A stretch of DNA of 64,000 bases, from NCBI GenBank assembly GCA_013141505.1, contig JABFQX010000006.1, positions 1 through 64,000 of the forward strand, in the 5' to 3' direction. Shown piece by piece: positions 59,824-64,000 of the stretch. The notes below the pieces were generated by a model, which was not told where the DNA came from, searched no databases, and saw only the letters and a program-made list of their open reading frames with translations. A program made the translations under genes and the position numbers. Origin of the DNA: Methyloglobulus sp. (GTDB lineage: Bacteria > Pseudomonadota > Gammaproteobacteria > Methylococcales > Methylomonadaceae). Numbering within the stretch: the stretch's first letter is position 1; every line of letters starts with the position of its first letter.

Positions 59824-60033
59824 ATGCAACTCAGTACCCGAAACCAATGGCAAGGCATTGTTAAAGCCATCAATCACGGTAGTATCGTATCGGAAGTCAC
59901 ATTGGAAATTTCCCCAGAAGTTACTGTCATTTCTATTGTATCTAAAGCGGCTGTTGAAGCCCTTGGGCTAAAGGTCGGCAGTAAAGCCTATGCGCTGATG
60001 AAATCGACGGAAGTCACACTAGCTGTTGATTAA
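59824..60033 (+). CDS. mop: Molybdopterin/molybdate-binding protein Mop
   Basis: The 69-residue protein is a single TOBE/Mop domain: MQLSTRNQWQGIVKAINHGSI, SEVTLEISPEVTVISIVSKAAVEALGL, and GSKAYALMKSTEVTLAV. Such small Mop proteins form hexamers that bind molybdate in the cytoplasm, for storage or homeostasis. The sigma-54 promoter and NifA site upstream tie it to the molybdenum need of nitrogenase. Confidence 0.93.
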   Translation: MQLSTRNQWQGIVKAINHGSIVSEVTLEISPEVTVISIVSKAAVEALGLKVGSKAYALMKSTEVTLAVD

Positions 60034-60085
60034 AGCCGAAGCTACCCAAATCGATGCCACCAGGGATGTTCTGAATAAATGATTT

Positions 60086-60177
60086 TGTCATTCCGACCAC
60101 CGGGAGGAATCTTTTACAGGTTATTGAATGACATGAAGTTCGTGCAAGCAAGATTTCTCGCTTTGCTCGAAATGACA
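60086..60177. repeat. Dispersed hairpin repeat, copy 2
   Basis: The same element as at 53017-53107 in direct orientation: TGTCATTCCGACC, GGGAGGAATCTTTT, AAGATTTCTCGC and TCGAAATGACA. It separates mop from the next gene. The two copies bracket about 7 kb that includes the DUF262 island. Confidence 0.85.
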
Positions 60178-60267
60178 ATATTTTCAGTATTTCCCCTGGG
60201 GCTTTTGTTGGCAGATAGCTAAGACATTGGAAACCCTATTCATATTTAAAATCATACGGAGAAATTC

Positions 60268-60837
60268 ATGCTATTAGAAACTTATCAAGCCAAAGGTTTG
60301 TTGACGGTCACATTGGTCAACGGTCAAACCAGCACCGCTGGTGTTTATGCCTATCGTGGCGATTTGGTTCTCAAAGAAGGTGCATTGCGCGATGGCTCGC
60401 TCACGGATCGTAAGCCGCCGGAAGCACTATTTATACATTCTGCGTTAATCATTGAAAACGACAAGATTAAATTTATCAACGGCCTGTTGCCTATTCTCGA
60501 TTTATTACCTGTATTTGTGGAAAAGTACAAAGCTGATATTGCCCCAGATGCCATTGCTTTAATCTACGTGGAAAATATAGGTAAAGCTTTGAAAGTTGAG
60601 CTGGAAGGCGTTACCTATGAATTGCTGCCATTTAAAGAAGGCTTGGTTTGGAATGAGTTGCTTGAAGAATTGTATATAGAAAAAAGCGAACTAAAAAACC
60701 AATCCGCTGAGGACAAGGTGGCTATTGCTTATGAATCAGCCAAATCGCGCAAATCAAAAGCGCCGCTCGTTTCTTATCAAGAAGCACAAGACAGCACGTT
60801 TGTTGTAGTTAAAGACGCTGCGGTTGGGGCGATTTAA
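60268..60837 (+). CDS. Nif-region protein of unknown function, partner of AAA+ gene
   Basis: The 189-residue protein starts MLLETYQAKGLLTVTLVNGQ. It has an alpha-beta pattern with a long hydrophobic segment (KFINGLLPILDLLPVFVEKYK) and a charged C-terminal part. I know no family. A ribosome site (CGGAGAAA) precedes it. It lies 125 bp before an AAA+ ATPase gene and after mop, all on the same strand, so the three may share the NifA-dependent transcript. A substrate adaptor or partner for the ATPase is one possibility. Confidence 0.75.
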   Translation: MLLETYQAKGLLTVTLVNGQTSTAGVYAYRGDLVLKEGALRDGSLTDRKPPEALFIHSALIIENDKIKFINGLLPILDLLPVFVEKYKADIAPDAIALIYVENIGKALKVELEGVTYELLPFKEGLVWNELLEELYIEKSELKNQSAEDKVAIAYESAKSRKSKAPLVSYQEAQDSTFVVVKDAAVGAI

Positions 60838-60962
60838 TCTCACCATAACTAACCAGCAGCCATTTTATGTTCGATCTGCACTGACGGTCTTCGGTTAACT
60901 GCCAGTGTTATCGGGTTGAAACCAGCCATCTCATTATTGCCAAGCCCTGTTCAAAGGAATTT

Positions 60963-62654
60963 ATGAAACTTCAGATTGAACGAAAGTATGTCGATGCGAT
61001 GGTGAATGAGTTTCCAGGGTTGTCTGGATTAAAAGACCAACTACGCTTCGGCAATAAAGCCGAAGTGCCTTACAAGCAACTGTCCAATACCGAAATCAGC
61101 TTTTTGCAGGTACTTTACAAGAACGCAGGTTCCGAAATGCAAGGCCATGCCGCACAGCTTTCAACGCTCCAAAAAGCGATGAATGATGATACGGTTCTGT
61201 TTAAAGAAGATGACCTTGAAATGTTGCTCCCGGCTTGTGCACGCTATCTGATTAATGATGCCGTGCGCGGCTGGTTATTCCAGGCGAATGTTGCCGGAAA
61301 GCCAATGGCTTATGTGGTCACCAGGCTGGATTATACCCCTTCGGGCGAGGAAGAAACAGGACGGGTTACCCTTGAGCTTAAAGCCAATGCCAAAGGTAAA
61401 GTGGCGATATCAACCGTTACCATCCGCTCGCGTGACATCGCTAATAAAACCATGACCGAAATTTTTGCGGCAAAAGGATTCCTTAAAGAAACGCCAGAAT
61501 TGATCAAAACTTATGACGATGCTGCTGCACGTTATTTCGAATGGTGCGGCCAATCCGGCACACAATTTTCTGGCAAAGGCATTGGATTTTATGCCGAAGA
61601 TCCTATGGCATCGCATCGGAATACCGATTGGTCGCGTAAGGATGTAGTGGTTTTATCGACTGAGGGCGGAACGGCGCGGTTGGTCAATGATGAAAGCATC
61701 CTGAGTGAACGTGCATTGACCATGGATGCTAAGGGTGACATTCTCGCAAAATATTTACGCAGAGCAGCAAAAAGCAATCGCTATGATTCCAAGGTCGAGA
61801 ATGAAGTCGAATCGACTGAAACCGAAATCCCCAAAGGGCTTTTTACTGAACTACCTGTTCACTGCTACTTGTTGATGTTTCATCTGGAACTGCATCACCA
61901 TTTGTGGGTGCATGTGAATGACATTAAGCCCTATCAGTATCAGCCGGAATTAAAACAAAAACTGATCCTGCGTGAAGACCAGATTGATTTGATCGACATC
62001 CTGACTGCCGAAATGGATGTCTTGATGGATGATATTGTTGAAGGCAAGTCTGGCGGAACGACGGTGTTGTGTGCAGGGCCAGCAGGTGTGGGTAAAACTT
62101 TGACTGCAGAAGTCTATTCCGAAATTATCAAGCGCCCCTTGTACCGTGTTCATTCTGGGCAATTAGGGCTTAACGTCGGCGAAATGGAAAAAGCCTTGAA
62201 AGATGTGTTGACACGCGCCCAACGTTGGGGAGCGGTAATGCTAATCGACGAAGCCGATGTTTACATCAAGCGGCGCGATAACAATATTGCCATGAATGCC
62301 GTGGTTGGTGTGTTTTTGAGGGTATTGGAATATTTTAACGGTTTGCTGTTTTTGACGACAAACCGCGTGGATGACATTGACGAAGCAATTGTGTCCCGCT
62401 GTATCGCCTTGATTAAATATTATCCGCCGGACAGCGATGCCCGCCGCCAGATTTGGCAGGTTATGACTGACCAGTTTGAACTGGAAGTAGATAAGCAATT
62501 AATCAAACAATTGGCAGGGATTTTTCCTGATGCAACAGGTCGGGACATCAAGGGGCTTTCCAAATTGGTCGCAAAATATTGCCAGCATAAGCAGGTCGCG
62601 CCAACTTTGGATGTGTTCAAACGTTGCTCGATATTTCGCGGGATAAGTCCTTAG
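60963..62654 (+). CDS. AAA+ ATPase in the nif region
   Basis: The 563-residue protein has a large N-terminal region (about 1-335) of unknown fold and a C-terminal AAA+ domain. Walker A is GPAGVGKT (residues 372-379) and Walker B is VMLIDEAD (from residue 425). Sensor 1 follows in LLFLTTNR, and a likely arginine finger in DEAIVSRC. All catalytic residues are present. The core resembles classic AAA proteins that remodel other proteins. No protease domain is seen. It lies after an unknown 189-residue gene and before a terminator, rhodanese and nafY. A remodelling or activase role for a nitrogenase component is a guess from context. Confidence 0.85.
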   Translation: MKLQIERKYVDAMVNEFPGLSGLKDQLRFGNKAEVPYKQLSNTEISFLQVLYKNAGSEMQGHAAQLSTLQKAMNDDTVLFKEDDLEMLLPACARYLINDAVRGWLFQANVAGKPMAYVVTRLDYTPSGEEETGRVTLELKANAKGKVAISTVTIRSRDIANKTMTEIFAAKGFLKETPELIKTYDDAAARYFEWCGQSGTQFSGKGIGFYAEDPMASHRNTDWSRKDVVVLSTEGGTARLVNDESILSERALTMDAKGDILAKYLRRAAKSNRYDSKVENEVESTETEIPKGLFTELPVHCYLLMFHLELHHHLWVHVNDIKPYQYQPELKQKLILREDQIDLIDILTAEMDVLMDDIVEGKSGGTTVLCAGPAGVGKTLTAEVYSEIIKRPLYRVHSGQLGLNVGEMEKALKDVLTRAQRWGAVMLIDEADVYIKRRDNNIAMNAVVGVFLRVLEYFNGLLFLTTNRVDDIDEAIVSRCIALIKYYPPDSDARRQIWQVMTDQFELEVDKQLIKQLAGIFPDATGRDIKGLSKLVAKYCQHKQVAPTLDVFKRCSIFRGISP

Positions 62655-62782
62655 AAATCAAACGAAAATGTTCAACCTATTTGCACCTAAGCGGTTAATT
62701 GCAGAATGGGTAGGTAAGATAAAAAACAATGGCATCTTTCCTAAGATTTAGCTTTAGGTTTTGTTTCGAAGGGTAGCCTTTG

Positions 62783-62818
62783 TGCGTCCTATGTTCTCGG
62801 AATAGGGCGCATTTTTTT
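62783..62818 (+). terminator. Rho-independent terminator after the AAA+ gene
   Basis: TGCGTCCTAT and ATAGGGCGCA (one G-U pair) flank a 9-nt loop, followed by seven T. It lies about 130 bp after the AAA+ stop codon, and should separate that transcript from the rhodanese-nafY pair. Confidence 0.85.
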
Positions 62819-62861
62819 CGCAGAATAAACTTGAAAATGACTTTCTGAGGCTGTTTATAAC

Positions 62862-63176
62862 ATGAAGAAATACAAAACCATTTCAATCGTGGATTCAGTA
62901 AATCTGATTAACGAAACCAAGCCTATAATCCTGGATTGTAGGGACATGAAAGATTATAAGGCAGGGCATTTGGAAGATGCCCTGCACGTGCATGAAGGCT
63001 TGAAAGAGTCATTAGTTAAACGGGGTGATAAGCAGCGCAATTTGTTGATTTATTGTTATTACGGTCATGCCAGCGAGCATCTGGCCGAGTTTTTCAGTGA
63101 TTTCGGTTTTAAGCATGTCTACAGTCTGGAAGGCGGCTATTCCAGTTGGAAAGAAAATCATCAACCAGGAGATTAA
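62862..63176 (+). CDS. Rhodanese-domain protein
   Basis: The 104-residue protein is a single rhodanese domain. KPIILDCRDMKDYKAGHLEDALHV is the N-terminal signature. The active-site loop is LLIYCYYGHASEHLAEFF, with the catalytic Cys in YCYYGH. It transfers sulfane sulfur and may help Fe-S or cofactor assembly. It is 1 bp before nafY, so the two are co-translated. Confidence 0.9.
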   Translation: MKKYKTISIVDSVNLINETKPIILDCRDMKDYKAGHLEDALHVHEGLKESLVKRGDKQRNLLIYCYYGHASEHLAEFFSDFGFKHVYSLEGGYSSWKENHQPGD

Positions 63177-63177
63177 C

Positions 63178-63891
63178 ATGGAAGAATTACCTAGAGAACT
63201 CGCTTTACGTATCGCTTTGGCATCACGCATCCTGCCGGGGATTGATGTGCCCAGGCTGTTGGAAATATTGCATGAGCGGGTTGGCTCGCCATTAAATGAT
63301 GACAAGCTAAAATCGATTACGGTGACCAACCTCAAAACGGGCTTGGGCAGCCTTGATGGTGAAGAAGATGGCGAAGACATTGGTATTGGATTGGCAAATA
63401 TTAAACTGGCTGTACGGTATCTATGGGGCGATGAAGCAGAAGATGAAGATTTGCCAGAAATCATGCCCTATAAAGACGGCGATATTCCCGATTCCATCCG
63501 TGTCGCCATCGGCTCTAACAGCGGCGCATTGATTAACGGGCATTTCGGGTCTTGTATACGCTTTCTGGTTTATCAGTTATCGCAGGATGACTATAGGCTG
63601 GTTGATATACGCTCAACGATTGAAGCGGATAGTGCCGAGGATAGAAACCTGTTTCGTGCCAATTTGATTAAGGACTGTCATGTCATGTTTGTGCAATCCA
63701 TTGGTGGGCCGGCGGCGGCCAAAGTCATTCGTGCTGATATTTATCCGATCAAGATACCTGATGTCACCGAAGCAGTAGTTCAGTTGAAGGAGTTTCAAAA
63801 AGTGTTTGCGGCACCACCACCTTGGTTTGCTAAAGCCTTGGGGCGTTCGGCGGAAGAACGCGTCAGGTTTAGCCATGATGAGATAGCTTAA
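63178..63891 (+). CDS. nafY: FeMo-cofactor-binding protein NafY
   Basis: The 237-residue protein has the two NafY domains. The N-terminal helical domain (about 1-85, PRELALRIALASRILPG and LLEILHERVGSPLNDDKL) binds apo-dinitrogenase. The C-terminal NifX-like domain (about 105-237) has INGHFGSCIRFLVYQLS, in which the His of HFGSC ligates FeMo-co in Azotobacter. SIGGPAAAKVIRADIYP and PPPWFAKALG follow. It carries the cofactor and stabilises apo-NifDK. The start at 63178 follows AGGAG. The rhodanese gene is directly upstream. Confidence 0.92.
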   Translation: MEELPRELALRIALASRILPGIDVPRLLEILHERVGSPLNDDKLKSITVTNLKTGLGSLDGEEDGEDIGIGLANIKLAVRYLWGDEAEDEDLPEIMPYKDGDIPDSIRVAIGSNSGALINGHFGSCIRFLVYQLSQDDYRLVDIRSTIEADSAEDRNLFRANLIKDCHVMFVQSIGGPAAAKVIRADIYPIKIPDVTEAVVQLKEFQKVFAAPPPWFAKALGRSAEERVRFSHDEIA

Positions 63892-63922
63892 TTGAGAGAT
63901 AACTCGAATCATTGCAATTGAG

Positions 63923-64000
63923 TTAATTGGTATCCAAATGCCCATAAGGGGGCAAGGTTTCGAGCCGTTTATCTTCTAGCGGCTTGCCTATCGTAAAATG
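63923..64000 (-). CDS. C-terminal end of a gene cut by the window edge
   Basis: An open frame on the minus strand enters from the right edge and ends in TAA at 63923. The last residues read GKPLEDKRLETLPPYGHLDTN. It is convergent with nafY. The product cannot be recognised from 25 residues, and the call may be wrong. Confidence 0.35.
   Translation of the reverse strand, partial: HFTIGKPLEDKRLETLPPYGHLDTN

Noticed and set aside
62700-62760. Sigma-54-like TGGCATCTTTCC before the rhodanese gene
   Set aside because: The -24 part fits, but the -12 lacks GC at the required distance.

Overview
The window looks like chromosomal DNA of a nitrogen-fixing gammaproteobacterium. The most likely group is the methanotroph order Methylococcales. 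The support is gammaproteobacterial gene orders (ubiE-ubiJ-ubiB; rpoZ-spoT-ridA-recG; accA-tilS-pyrG-kdsA-eno-ftsB-ispD-ispF), a cytochrome P460, a VPLPA-type CTERM protein and a nifENX block with NafY. No methane-oxidation gene lies in the window, so the order is inferred and not proven.

Layout. 0-0.65 kb is a long repeat array built from hairpin-forming units. 0.64-4.3 kb holds a FecR-TPR-beta-barrel outer-membrane protein and a small partner. 4.5-5.7 kb has a perfect FNR box, a 40-residue lipoprotein and an fnr-type regulator. 5.8-10.4 kb holds a DUF2934 protein, a family 5 glycosidase, an SbmA/YddA-like ABC protein with a decayed ATPase, and a glycerophosphodiesterase. 10.4-24.5 kb is housekeeping: hslVU, ubiE-ubiJ-ubiB, pgk, rpoZ-spoT-ridA-recG-ubiC. 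24.5-39.3 kb, mostly on the minus strand, carries cysM, ispF-ispD, ftsB, eno, kdsA, pyrG, tilS and accA. This conserved series is broken twice: by a DUF262/DUF1524 island (26.7-29.3 kb) and by a large secreted NIDO/PASTA protein (33.8-36.5 kb).

39.4-49.4 kb is mixed: a phosphotransferase, a likely new small RNA on the minus strand (about 40.85-41.03 kb), a BepA-like protease, a TPR lipoprotein, a Cu/Zn superoxide dismutase, dbpA, two tandem vapBC modules, a VPLPA-CTERM protein and cytochrome P460.

49.5-63.9 kb is a nitrogen-fixation accessory region. nifE-nifN-nifX starts from a sigma-54 promoter with a NifA site. It is followed by the DUF269 and DUF683 genes, fdxB, a thioredoxin-like [2Fe-2S] ferredoxin and three poorly known genes. 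A minus-strand island then carries a second DUF262/DUF1524 protein and a FitAB-like toxin-antitoxin pair. After it come a molybdate-binding mop gene with its own sigma-54/NifA control, an unknown protein, an AAA+ ATPase, a rhodanese and nafY. nifHDK and nifB are not in the window. Together the nif genes make and carry FeMo-cofactor and supply electrons and molybdenum. The unknown genes are the best candidates for new nitrogenase accessory functions.

The strongest leads are the sRNA, the AAA+ protein with its partner, the three unknown nif-linked genes, the palindrome inside nifE, the pseudo-ATPase transporter, the two DUF262 paralogues and the non-canonical start of ftsB. No tRNA, rRNA, CRISPR array or intact insertion sequence was recognised.
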